A DNA stretch of 7,916 nucleotides from an uncultured Megasphaera sp. (GTDB taxonomy: Bacteria > Bacillota > Negativicutes > Veillonellales > Megasphaeraceae). The position numbers and the translations under genes were made by a program. Location: the NCBI GenBank assembly GCA_937895695.1, contig CALBLM010000307.1:1-7916 (forward strand). Direction: 5' to 3'. The notes beneath the pieces were generated by a model. The model did not search any database and was not told the origin of the DNA. It saw only the letters and a program-made list of their open reading frames with translations. Of the stretch, positions 1-6,742 are shown piece after piece. Positions within the stretch are counted from its first letter, which is position 1, and every line of letters starts with the position of its first letter.

Positions 1-35
1 TCAATTACTTTTTGCGTGTATTTTTCATTTCCCAT
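1..35 (-). CDS. Partial leftward gene, N-terminal 11 codons only (possible ClpB/ClpC-type chaperone)
   Basis: On the minus strand an ATG at 35-33 follows a strong ribosome binding site, AAGGAGGT (complement of 43-50), with normal spacing. The visible protein begins MGNEKYTQKVI and then leaves the window, so only 11 full codons can be read. A good promoter lies upstream at 115-142 on the same strand, which supports a real gene. The opening, a short run followed by a K/R-Y/F-T-x-K motif, resembles the start of Clp-family AAA+ unfoldases such as ClpB or ClpC, and clpC is a known neighbour of radA in Firmicutes. Eleven residues cannot establish a family, so the product guess is weak although the existence of the gene is likely. 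Confidence 0.6.
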   Translation of the reverse strand, partial: MGNEKYTQKVI

Positions 36-114
36 AATTAAGACCTCCTTACTTACAGGTACTTTTTCATTCAATCTATTGGGTGAGGGGGCTTATCGCC
101 TAACCTCAAGTATC

Positions 115-142
115 ATTATACTCATAAAGGTCAAAAAGTCAA
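115..142 (-). promoter_or_regulatory. Sigma-70-type promoter for the leftward partial gene
   Basis: Read on the minus strand, a -35 box TTGACT (142-137) and a perfect -10 box TATAAT (120-115) are separated by 16 bases. This places the transcript start near 108 and leaves a leader of about 70 nt before the ATG at 35. The start of that leader can fold into a small hairpin, with GAGG/CCTC (107-104 with 88-85) and GGC/GCC (100-98 with 92-90) around a GATAA loop. On the plus strand two GTCAA-type motifs (130-134 and 138-142) overlap the -35 and spacer. They could be part of an operator, but this is not proven. Confidence 0.75.
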
Positions 143-169
143 TAGAACAAAAAGAAAAAAATAAAACTC

Positions 170-198
170 TTGTTGAAGGCGGTTCTTATTGGTATAAT
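170..198 (+). promoter_or_regulatory. Sigma-70-type promoter for the Sel1 gene (and probably radA)
   Basis: A -35 box TTGTTG (170-175) and a perfect -10 box TATAAT (193-198) are 17 bases apart, the ideal spacing. The transcript would start near 205, giving a short leader before the GTG at 231. The ribosome binding site is the purine-rich run AAAGGATAGGAG (215-226), four bases before the start. The -35 box lies only 27 bp from the -35 box of the leftward promoter, so the two promoters are back to back and could share regulation. Confidence 0.75.
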
Positions 199-230
199 TT
201 TTACGAAGAAATAGAAAGGATAGGAGTATC

Positions 231-1043
231 GTGAATACCTCGATAGGAAAAATAGAAAAGGCCGCCTTTGCCGGCGATGAGACAGCACAATGCAAGATGG
301 GTGATTGGTATTTTTTTTCAGAGAATGAAGACGACACTATAAAATATAGCAAAGCTGCGTACTGGTATAGGATAGCCGCCAATCAAGGAAATCCGGTGGG
401 ACAATATAATTTGGCTTATCAGTACGAACATGCATTGGGGGTTGATGCTGATGCCGTACAAGCTGCCTATTGGTATCGGTGTGCTGCGGAACAGTCATAT
501 GGCCCGGCAGAAAATAATCTGGGACATTTATATGAAATAGGTCAGGGAGTATGCCAAGATTATAAAAAGGCCTTATATTGGTATCAACGGGCTGGGTTAC
601 ATGGTGACGCTGATGGACAGTGCAATACGGGAATTATGTATCAATTTGGATATACAGGGATTACAAATTATGAAAAAGCGGCCTATTGGTATCGCAAAGG
701 AGCAGAACAAGAAAATTATATTGCCCAAAATAACTTGGGGTATTTATATGAAATGGGCTGGGGCGTATCTAAAAATGAACAGTTAGCAGCCGTTTGGTAT
801 CAAAAGGCTGCGTTAGCTGGTGATGGTCCGGCACAAAATAACTTGGGCCAATTATATCGGGACGGTCGCGGTGTATCCCAAGATTTTACGCAGGCTGTAT
901 ATTGGTTTTCATTGTCAGCGGCAACGGGATATATAGAAGGAATGAAAAACTTGGCCCATGCGTATGCAGCGGGCGAGGGCGTAGCAAAGAATGCAGACCT
1001 AGCGGCGTATTGGCAGAACTTGGTAAATCAACAGAAGACATAA
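231..1043 (+). CDS. Sel1-repeat (SLR/TPR-like) protein, 270 aa
   Basis: The protein is made almost entirely of seven Sel1-like repeats with a 36-residue period: about 10-52, 53-88, 89-124, 125-160, 161-196, 197-232 and 233-270. Each carries the pattern A-x-x-N-L-G-x-x-Y-x-x-G-x-G-V and then A-x-Y-W-Y-x-x-A. Such repeats form stacked helix pairs that act as protein-binding scaffolds; no enzyme domain is visible. There is no signal peptide or membrane segment, so it is probably cytoplasmic, unlike many secreted Sel1 proteins. The first repeat has an acidic insertion (SENEDD, 30-35). The start is GTG at 231, chosen for its ribosome binding site and because the repeats begin at once. radA follows after 39 bp with no terminator, so the two may be co-transcribed. 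The partner and role are unknown. Confidence 0.9.
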   Translation: MNTSIGKIEKAAFAGDETAQCKMGDWYFFSENEDDTIKYSKAAYWYRIAANQGNPVGQYNLAYQYEHALGVDADAVQAAYWYRCAAEQSYGPAENNLGHLYEIGQGVCQDYKKALYWYQRAGLHGDADGQCNTGIMYQFGYTGITNYEKAAYWYRKGAEQENYIAQNNLGYLYEMGWGVSKNEQLAAVWYQKAALAGDGPAQNNLGQLYRDGRGVSQDFTQAVYWFSLSAATGYIEGMKNLAHAYAAGEGVAKNADLAAYWQNLVNQQKT

Positions 1044-1082
1044 TTTATAAAATTGTATATTATATAAAGGAGTTAAACGATC

Positions 1083-2471
1083 ATGGCAAAACGAAAAGTT
1101 CGCTATGTGTGTTCCAATTGTGGCAGTATATCCAGCCGTTGGTTGGGAAGATGTCCACAATGTGGTGAATGGAATACGATGGTAGAAAAAGAGGAAGCGG
1201 CAGCAGCTCCGAAGGGGAGCCGTAGTATACAACGAAGCGGCGCAGGTATTAAGCCAGCTGCATTGCCGGACATTGCAATGGAAAATATGATACGTATTGC
1301 GACTGGCATTGGCGAATTGGATCGTGTCCTTGGTGGAGGAATTGTGCCGGGAGCTTTGATATTGCTGAGCGGTGATCCAGGTATCGGAAAATCAACGATT
1401 GTTTTGCAACTTGCGGCCGCCGTATGTCAAACGAAAGGTACTGTTCTATATGGTTCTGGTGAAGAATCGGCTGGACAAATTAAGATGCGGGCGCAACGAT
1501 TAGGGATTCAAGCAGCTAATTTAATGATACAGGCAGATACGGCACTGGATGCCATACTGCAAGAAGCCAGACGTTTGCGGCCATCTTTGTTAGTTGTCGA
1601 TTCCATTCAAACGATGTATACCAGTGAAGCAGATAGTACGCCGGGAAGCTTGAGCCAAATTCGGGAATGTACGAGCCAGCTAATGACCTTTGCCAAAACT
1701 GAAATAATTCCGGTCATTGTAATCGGTCATGTAACGAAAGAAGGTACGATTGCCGGTCCTCGGATGATGGAGCATATGGTAGATGTCGTTCTGTATTTTG
1801 AAGGTGAACGTAACTATCAGTTTCGCGTGTTACGCAGCATTAAAAATCGTTTTGGCTCAACGAATGAATCAGGATTATTTACGATGAATGAAAATGGATT
1901 AGCTGAATTAACGAATCCATCTCAGATGCTGTTGGCTGAACGAGCTGCGAATCAGGCAGGCTCAGCCATTGCTGCTGTTATGGATGGCATGCGTCCATTA
2001 TTAGGCGAAATTCAAGCCTTAACAGCTCATTCTGTATTTCCAGTACCGCGTCGTACGGCATCGGGCATGGATTATAACCGGCTGATTATTTTATTGGCTG
2101 TATTGGAAAAACGAGTGGGGATGTCGTTGGGAAATCAGGATGTATATATTAATGTGGTTGGCGGCTTGCGCATTACAGAAACGGCAGCAGATTTGCCAAT
2201 TGCGTTGGCTGTTTATTCCAGTTTGAGGGATGTGTCGATGGACAGCCGTATTGTCGTAATGGGGGAAGTAGGTCTTACTGGGGATATTCGCCGCGTACCT
2301 CATGCGCTGCGTCGCGTCAAAGAAGCAGCTAAACTAGGATTTCAATCCTTTATTATTCCTAAAGGGAATCAAGACGATGTGCCGTTGAAAGAAGTGCAAG
2401 GCGGGCACATTATATGCGTGTCGACGCTGCAGGAAGCTATTCAAAAAGCGTTTGATGATCCTATTATATAA
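1083..2471 (+). CDS. radA: DNA repair protein RadA (Sms)
   Basis: RadA is a RecA-related, DnaB-like ATPase that drives branch migration and processing of recombination intermediates. All family landmarks are present in the usual order. An N-terminal zinc finger has C10, C13, C24 and C27. A RecA-type ATPase core carries Walker A GDPGIGKST at 97-105 and Walker B LLVVDS ending at D173-S174. The RadA-specific KNRFG motif is at 254-258. A C-terminal Lon-protease-like domain covers about 280-455 and is structural in this family. The length of 462 aa is close to normal. The ATG at 1083 follows AAAGGAG (1066-1072) and puts the zinc finger at the expected distance. The gene lies downstream of the Sel1 gene and upstream of the PIN/TRAM gene. 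In B. subtilis disA follows radA; here it does not. Confidence 0.97.
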   Translation: MAKRKVRYVCSNCGSISSRWLGRCPQCGEWNTMVEKEEAAAAPKGSRSIQRSGAGIKPAALPDIAMENMIRIATGIGELDRVLGGGIVPGALILLSGDPGIGKSTIVLQLAAAVCQTKGTVLYGSGEESAGQIKMRAQRLGIQAANLMIQADTALDAILQEARRLRPSLLVVDSIQTMYTSEADSTPGSLSQIRECTSQLMTFAKTEIIPVIVIGHVTKEGTIAGPRMMEHMVDVVLYFEGERNYQFRVLRSIKNRFGSTNESGLFTMNENGLAELTNPSQMLLAERAANQAGSAIAAVMDGMRPLLGEIQALTAHSVFPVPRRTASGMDYNRLIILLAVLEKRVGMSLGNQDVYINVVGGLRITETAADLPIALAVYSSLRDVSMDSRIVVMGEVGLTGDIRRVPHALRRVKEAAKLGFQSFIIPKGNQDDVPLKEVQGGHIICVSTLQEAIQKAFDDPII

Positions 2472-2530
2472 AACCTTATAAATTTTATGGTAGTTTTAAC
2501 GTTTATTATGGTTTATAGGCATAAAATGTG

Positions 2531-2546
2531 ATATAGTTATATAGTT
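2531..2546 (+). repeat. Tandem 8-bp repeat in the radA-PIN/TRAM gap
   Basis: The octamer ATATAGTT occurs twice in direct tandem (2531-2538 and 2539-2546) in the 114-bp AT-rich gap between radA and the next gene. Each copy contains a TATAGT that could serve as a -10 box, but I see no -35 box at a convincing distance. No intrinsic terminator is visible in the gap: the only inverted repeat (about 2472-2493) is imperfect and has no U-tract. Read-through from radA therefore remains possible. Confidence 0.4.
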
Positions 2547-2585
2547 ATGACAATACAATTCAATATGTAAAGGGGGTGCTTCAAT

Positions 2586-3788
2586 ATGGGAAATTCACAT
2601 GAATCTGGTACAAGAGAAATAGGAAAAGATAAAAAAATAAAAAAATTTAATGGCGGAAAAATTGCAGATAACATCATAAGAGGCGTTATCATGCTGATTA
2701 TGGCAGTTGTATTTGTAATGATTGCCGATCAAGTCGTAACGACACCGTACTTTAGTACAGAACTGGAAGTGGAAATATTTCATGGCAGTATTTTTGGTAC
2801 AACGTTGTTGACCGTTATTGCTTATATGATAGGTGTACTGCTTGGATTTTTATTAGGTTATATTATTTCGCCCTTCGTATTGCGGTTGATTTGGAAAGCC
2901 ATTGAACGAATTGAAATAGGATTAAGTGATTTTGAAAGCCAGGATTTGATAGTCGGAACGCTGGGTTTGCTTTTTGGACTTATAATTGCTAATTTAATAG
3001 GATTGGCGTTTGCCCGACTGCCTATTATAGGCGCATATGGTCCTATTGTATTCAGTATTATTTTTGGATACGCTGGTATGAGTATTGCGATCCGTAAACG
3101 AAATGATATTATAAGTCTTATGAGTACCCTGCGCCTTGGTAAACAAAACAGGGATAATGCTGTCATGATACCGACGACTGGCAATGCGGAATTTTCCGGT
3201 AAGTTATTGGATACGAGCTCTATTATTGACGGGCGCATTGCAGAAATATGCAGCACCGGATTTTTGGAGGGACCGTTACTGGTTCCGGTTTTCGTGTTGG
3301 AAGAACTGCAATTGATTGCTGATTCTTCCGATTTGTTAAAGCGAAACAAAGGCCGTCGTGGTTTGGATATTTTAAAGCAAATGCAAGAAGATAATTACGT
3401 TGAAGTTCGCATTATCAATGATAATTTTGATGATGTACAGGGTGTTGATTCTAAATTAGTACGCCTGGGTAGAAAAATTAATGCGAAGGTTGTAACGAAT
3501 GATTATAATTTAAATAAAGTGGCTGCTCTTCAAGGGGTTGTTGTGTTAAATATAAACGACTTGGCAAATGCTTTAAAACCAGCTCGGATTCCTGGCGAAC
3601 AAATGGAAGTTCTCGTTGTTAAATCGGGGAAGGAAGAAAATCAAGGGATTGCATATTTGGATGACGGCACGATGATTGTAGTAGAGAACGGACAAAAATA
3701 TATTGGTACGACAGTGCCTGTTACGGTCACATCCGTATTGCAGACATCTGCCGGACGGATGATTTTTGTAAAAGTTGCAGATGAGTAG
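2586..3788 (+). CDS. yacL: Membrane-anchored PIN/TRAM domain protein (YacL family)
   Basis: The 400-aa protein has two parts. After a charged N-terminal tail the first half holds about four hydrophobic membrane segments (roughly 29-50, 70-99, 120-142 and 146-169). A cytoplasmic PIN nuclease-like domain follows, starting KLLDTSSIIDGR near 206, with conserved acidic residues D209, E239/E240, D288 and D306 (in TND) in the order expected for a metal-binding PIN site. The last 65 or so residues (about 335-400) look like a TRAM RNA-binding domain. Family knowledge suggests a membrane-tethered RNase or RNA-binding role, but the substrate is not known to me. The ATG at 2586 follows a strong AAAGGGGGTG (2569-2578). 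ispDF starts immediately after the stop, as yacL-ispD do in B. subtilis, so co-transcription is likely. Confidence 0.88.
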   Translation: MGNSHESGTREIGKDKKIKKFNGGKIADNIIRGVIMLIMAVVFVMIADQVVTTPYFSTELEVEIFHGSIFGTTLLTVIAYMIGVLLGFLLGYIISPFVLRLIWKAIERIEIGLSDFESQDLIVGTLGLLFGLIIANLIGLAFARLPIIGAYGPIVFSIIFGYAGMSIAIRKRNDIISLMSTLRLGKQNRDNAVMIPTTGNAEFSGKLLDTSSIIDGRIAEICSTGFLEGPLLVPVFVLEELQLIADSSDLLKRNKGRRGLDILKQMQEDNYVEVRIINDNFDDVQGVDSKLVRLGRKINAKVVTNDYNLNKVAALQGVVVLNINDLANALKPARIPGEQMEVLVVKSGKEENQGIAYLDDGTMIVVENGQKYIGTTVPVTVTSVLQTSAGRMIFVKVADE

Positions 3789-3792
3789 GTGA
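3787..3792 (+). promoter_or_regulatory. Ribosome binding site that bears on the ispDF start
   Basis: AGGTGA at 3787-3792 overlaps the stop codon of the preceding gene and the first possible start of ispDF. Three in-frame starts are close together: GTG 3789, GTG 3795 and TTG 3798. Only TTG 3798 lies at a usable distance (5 bases) from this site, and it yields an N-terminus MKVSVIVVAAG typical of IspD. The longest start, 3789, has no clear ribosome binding site before it. The overlap with the upstream stop suggests translational coupling. Confidence 0.5.
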
Positions 3793-4979
3793 ATGTGTTG
3801 AAAGTATCTGTTATTGTCGTAGCTGCCGGTTCAGGCCGGCGATTTGGCTATGAACGAAATAAGTTGTTTTATCCTTTATGCGGTAAACCTGTACTGGCGC
3901 ATACATTACAGCATGTGTTTGCTGCATCGAGTGTTGATGAAGTTGTGATTGTCAATGCCGAATGTGATCATGATGATATTGCTGATATTGTGACCTCCCT
4001 GCATCCAGCAAAGCCCGTTCGCTTTGCCTTAGGTGGGGCAGAGAGGGAAGATTCTGTATATAATGGATTGATAGCGACCAGTGCAGATACGGATGTCGTC
4101 ATGGTGCAGGATGGTTCTAGACCATATGCCGGACCGGAGTGGTATGATAATGCCGTATCGGTCATGGAACAGGCTGAAGCAGCTATTTATGCGATACCTG
4201 TAAAAGATACGGTGAAAGAACGAGAAAGTACCACTATCCAGGGAGCACAAACCGTAAGAACCTTGGAACGTAGTCGATTGATAGCAGCACAAACACCGCA
4301 GATTTTTCGCCGTGATGTGCTGATAGCAGCCCATGCATATGCGAAAGAACATCATATCAATGGGACCGATGATGCTTCCTTGGTCGAAGCCATGGGAAAA
4401 AAGATCGTTATCTTGCAAGGGGATGAACGAAATCATAAAGTAACGACGATGGATGATGTCCCCATTTTGGAATTTTATCTTAATGGCCCTACAGAACATC
4501 GCGTAGGCAGTGGCTATGATGTTCATCCTTTGACGGAAGGCCGCAAGCTGATTTTAGGTGGTGTCGAAGTACCGTTTGATAGAGGGTTGGCAGGCCATTC
4601 AGATGCAGATGTATTGATTCATGCCGTGATGGATGCCTTACTGGGTGCAGCAGGGCTAAAGGATATTGGAACGTATTTTCCAGATACAGATGCAACATTT
4701 AAAAATATATCAAGTGTTACATTATTAGAGAAGGTACGGCAGATTTTAATTGAAAATAGCTGCCGGATTATTAATGTGGACGTTACATTATTGGCACAGC
4801 GTCCTAAAATTAAAGAATATGTGCCGCAGATGATTCGTAATATTGCCAGAGCGCTGCAAATCGATAAAGCCGCTGTTTCTGTCAAAGCGACAACGACAGA
4901 ACGGCTGGGCTTTGTCGGTCAAGAAGAAGGCATGGCCGCGCAGGCAGCAGCTATGGTACTCAAATATAGAACTATTTAG
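3789..4979 (+). CDS. ispDF: Bifunctional IspD-IspF: MEP cytidylyltransferase / MECDP synthase
   Basis: A single open frame of 396 aa joins two MEP-pathway enzymes. Residues 5 to about 231 are IspD, which makes CDP-methylerythritol from MEP and CTP. It shows the AAGSGRRFG loop (12-20), K25, D108 in VQDGSRP, TPQIFRRD, GTDDASLVE, and K217 before VTTMDD. Residues about 236-396 are IspF, which cyclises CDP-ME 2-phosphate. It shows metal ligands D244 and H246 (GYDVHP) and H278 (DADVLIHA), plus H270, the GLKDIGTYFPDTD motif (289-301) and a C-terminal TTTERLGF. Both active sites look intact. The linker is only about five residues (NGPTE). IspE, which acts between them, is not here. The longest start is GTG 3789; TTG 3798 fits the ribosome binding site better. 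The gene sits directly between the PIN/TRAM gene and gltX. Confidence 0.96.
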   Translation: MNVLKVSVIVVAAGSGRRFGYERNKLFYPLCGKPVLAHTLQHVFAASSVDEVVIVNAECDHDDIADIVTSLHPAKPVRFALGGAEREDSVYNGLIATSADTDVVMVQDGSRPYAGPEWYDNAVSVMEQAEAAIYAIPVKDTVKERESTTIQGAQTVRTLERSRLIAAQTPQIFRRDVLIAAHAYAKEHHINGTDDASLVEAMGKKIVILQGDERNHKVTTMDDVPILEFYLNGPTEHRVGSGYDVHPLTEGRKLILGGVEVPFDRGLAGHSDADVLIHAVMDALLGAAGLKDIGTYFPDTDATFKNISSVTLLEKVRQILIENSCRIINVDVTLLAQRPKIKEYVPQMIRNIARALQIDKAAVSVKATTTERLGFVGQEEGMAAQAAAMVLKYRTI

Positions 4980-4983
4980 GAGG
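4978..4983 (+). promoter_or_regulatory. gltX ribosome binding site overlapping the ispDF stop
   Basis: AGGAGG at 4978-4983 shares two bases with the TAG stop of ispDF (4977-4979) and stands eight bases before the gltX ATG. A ribosome finishing ispDF would reach the gltX initiation site directly, which supports co-transcription and coupled translation. Confidence 0.7.
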
Positions 4984-4991
4984 AATTTTTC

Positions 4992-6455
4992 ATGTCACAA
5001 GAAGTTCGCGTTCGTTTTGCTCCCAGTCCTACTGGTCCGTTTCATATTGGTGGTGCTCGTTCGGCACTGTTTAATTATTTAGTAGCTAAACATACAGGCG
5101 GCAAATTTGTTGTTCGTATTGAAGATACAGATAGAAAACGTTCTACCAGTGAATCAGAAGAAAATATCAAAGAAGCTTTGAAATGGCTGGGGATTAACTG
5201 GGACGAAGGTATTGATGTTGGCGGCCCGGATGGTCCATATCGTCAAACAGAACGATTGGAAATTTATAAAAAATACACAGAAAAATTACTGGCCGAAGGA
5301 AAAGCCTATTACTGTTTTTGCACGCCCGAAGAATTAGAAGCGGAAAAAGATGAACAGCTGAAAAAAGGAGAAACACCGGTATACAGCGGTAAATGCCGTC
5401 ATTTGCCTAAAGAAACGGTAGAACAGTATTTAAAAGAAGGCCGTCCATATGTTATTCGTATTGCAACGCCGAAGAATGAAACGCTGGAAGTTGATGATTT
5501 GGTACGCGGCCATGTTACATTTGATTCCAACAAAGTCGGCGATTTTGTTATTGTAAAATCGGACGGTATTCCGGTATATAACTATTGTGTTGTTATTGAC
5601 GATGCTTTAATGCATATTACCCATGTTATTCGTGCAGAAGAACATCTTTCTAATACACCGCGCCAAATTGTTTTATATCATGCATTGGGTTTTGATGTAC
5701 CTAAGTTTGCTCATGTATCTTTGATTCTTGGGGCAGATAAAAAGAAAATGAGTAAACGTCATGGTGCAACATCGGTACAGCAGTATCGAGATGCAGGCTA
5801 TTTACCAGATGCATTGGTAAACTTCTTAGGCCTTCTTGGCTGGACACCCAATAGTGATCAAGAAATTTTTAGCCGTGACGAATTGATTCAGCAGTTCACA
5901 TTAGATCGCGTTGCCAAAAATCCGGCAGTGTTTGACATTGAAAAATTGAACTGGATTAATTTCCATTATATGAAACAGCTGGATGCAGATCAATTATTGG
6001 ATGTTTGCCTGCCTCATTTGCAGCAGGCTGGTTATGCATCTCAGAATCCGGATGCAGCAGAAATGCAATGGCTTAAAGATATGGTATGGGCTATGCGTGA
6101 ACATGTACAATATGGGGCACAAATTGTTGATGCGGCTAAGGTTTTCTTCACTGATGATTTTGCACCGGAAAATGAAGAAACAGCAGCTGTTCTTCAAGAA
6201 GAATCGGCTCCGGCAGTATTAACGATGTTCCATGATGAATTGGCTGCATTGGATGAAGTGACAGCGGATACGGTACAGCCGCTCTTTAAGAAAATTCAAA
6301 AAGGATTAAAAGTAAAAGGAAAATTCGTTTACATGCCGATTCGTGTAGCTGTTACAGGTGTTATGCATGGTCCTGATCTCAATGTTATTGTAGCACTCAT
6401 GGGCCGTGAAAAGGTATTAGCACGCTTGCAGCAGAGTGGTTTGCTGACTAAATAA
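4992..6455 (+). CDS. gltX: Glutamyl-tRNA synthetase (class I)
   Basis: GltX ligates glutamate to tRNA-Glu in the cytoplasm. In bacteria without GlnRS it also misacylates tRNA-Gln for the GatCAB amidotransferase. The N-terminal Rossmann domain has FAPSPTG (9-15) and the HIGH-class motif HIGG (18-21); the second signature KMSKR is at 252-256. An intact zinc-binding knuckle is visible as C108, C110, C135 and H137, the spacing seen in zinc-containing GluRS. The C-terminal third (about 330-487) is the helical anticodon-binding region. The length of 487 aa is normal. The ATG at 4992 is fixed by the AGGAGG eight bases upstream. The gene begins 12 bp after ispDF. I cannot tell from the window whether it is discriminating for tRNA-Glu. 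No terminator is visible after its stop. Confidence 0.97.
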   Translation: MSQEVRVRFAPSPTGPFHIGGARSALFNYLVAKHTGGKFVVRIEDTDRKRSTSESEENIKEALKWLGINWDEGIDVGGPDGPYRQTERLEIYKKYTEKLLAEGKAYYCFCTPEELEAEKDEQLKKGETPVYSGKCRHLPKETVEQYLKEGRPYVIRIATPKNETLEVDDLVRGHVTFDSNKVGDFVIVKSDGIPVYNYCVVIDDALMHITHVIRAEEHLSNTPRQIVLYHALGFDVPKFAHVSLILGADKKKMSKRHGATSVQQYRDAGYLPDALVNFLGLLGWTPNSDQEIFSRDELIQQFTLDRVAKNPAVFDIEKLNWINFHYMKQLDADQLLDVCLPHLQQAGYASQNPDAAEMQWLKDMVWAMREHVQYGAQIVDAAKVFFTDDFAPENEETAAVLQEESAPAVLTMFHDELAALDEVTADTVQPLFKKIQKGLKVKGKFVYMPIRVAVTGVMHGPDLNVIVALMGREKVLARLQQSGLLTK

Positions 6456-6460
6456 AAGCC

Positions 6461-6489
6461 TTGACAGATTGAGAATTATTCGTTACTAT
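6461..6489 (+). promoter_or_regulatory. Promoter for the cysS T-box leader
   Basis: A consensus -35 box TTGACA (6461-6466) begins five bases after the gltX stop. A -10 box TACTAT (6484-6489, four of six matches) follows at the ideal 17-base spacing. An alternative TATAAA at 6487-6492 would have a long 20-base spacer. The transcript would begin near 6496, upstream of the T-box stem I, so cysS has its own regulated promoter in addition to any read-through from gltX. Confidence 0.7.
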
Positions 6490-6711
6490 AAATTACACAT
6501 AGTACATCAAACAGTCTATTATGTAGATAAATGCAATGACCAAATTTAAATTGCAGATGAGCCCTACAGAGAGGACAGGCTAAAGCTGAGAGCGTGTCTA
6601 TATAGCAGAAACTGCAAGCGTTGCCTTTGTGAGCAGATCAGGCGAAACGATAGTAGTCTGATTCGGCAGCACCCGTTATGTGCGTTAAGATTGTGGCATG
6701 ATGCCATAAAA

Positions 6712-6742
6712 ACAGAGTGGAACCACGGGCCACCGTCTCTGT
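6712..6742 (+). promoter_or_regulatory. T-box antiterminator
   Basis: ACAGAG (6712-6717) pairs perfectly with CTCTGT (6737-6742), and ACGG (6725-6728) pairs with CCGT (6733-6736) across a GCCA loop. This leaves the seven-base bulge TGGAACC (6718-6724), the standard antiterminator shape. The first four bulge bases receive the tRNA acceptor end. Its 3' strand overlaps the 5' strand of the terminator (6728-6737), so the two folds exclude each other. Confidence 0.9.

Noticed and set aside
50..230. CIRCE (HrcA) operator near the possible chaperone promoter
   Set aside because: I looked for TTAGCACTC paired with GAGTGCTAA and found no match on either strand of the intergenic region.
16..234. Plus-strand open frame of 72 codons through the divergent promoter region
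   Set aside because: It overlaps both promoters and the start of the leftward gene, lacks a ribosome binding site, and has an unstructured composition.
330..1010. Repeating tattggtat-like DNA motif about every 108 bp
   Set aside because: It reflects the A-Y-W-Y segment of the 36-residue Sel1 repeats. The copies are diverged, so this is neither a CRISPR array nor a minisatellite.
2472..2500. Intrinsic terminator after radA
   Set aside because: The inverted repeat near ACCTTATAAA/TTTTATGGT has mismatches, is AT-rich and lacks a U-tract, so it is not a convincing terminator.
2858..3349. Minus-strand open frame (163 codons) inside the PIN/TRAM gene
   Set aside because: It is the reverse of membrane segments and the PIN domain of a gene with clear motifs, and it has no independent signals.
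4029..4526. Long minus-strand open frame (165 codons) inside ispDF
   Set aside because: It is opposite well-conserved IspD motifs and its translation is rich in His, Ile, Cys and Arg without any domain. It is explained by codon bias on the coding strand.
6604..6614. Local hairpin GCAG-AAA-CTGC as a separate element
   Set aside because: It overlaps the expected specifier loop of stem I. The three-base loop and the T-box context make it an alternative or incidental pairing, not a feature of its own.
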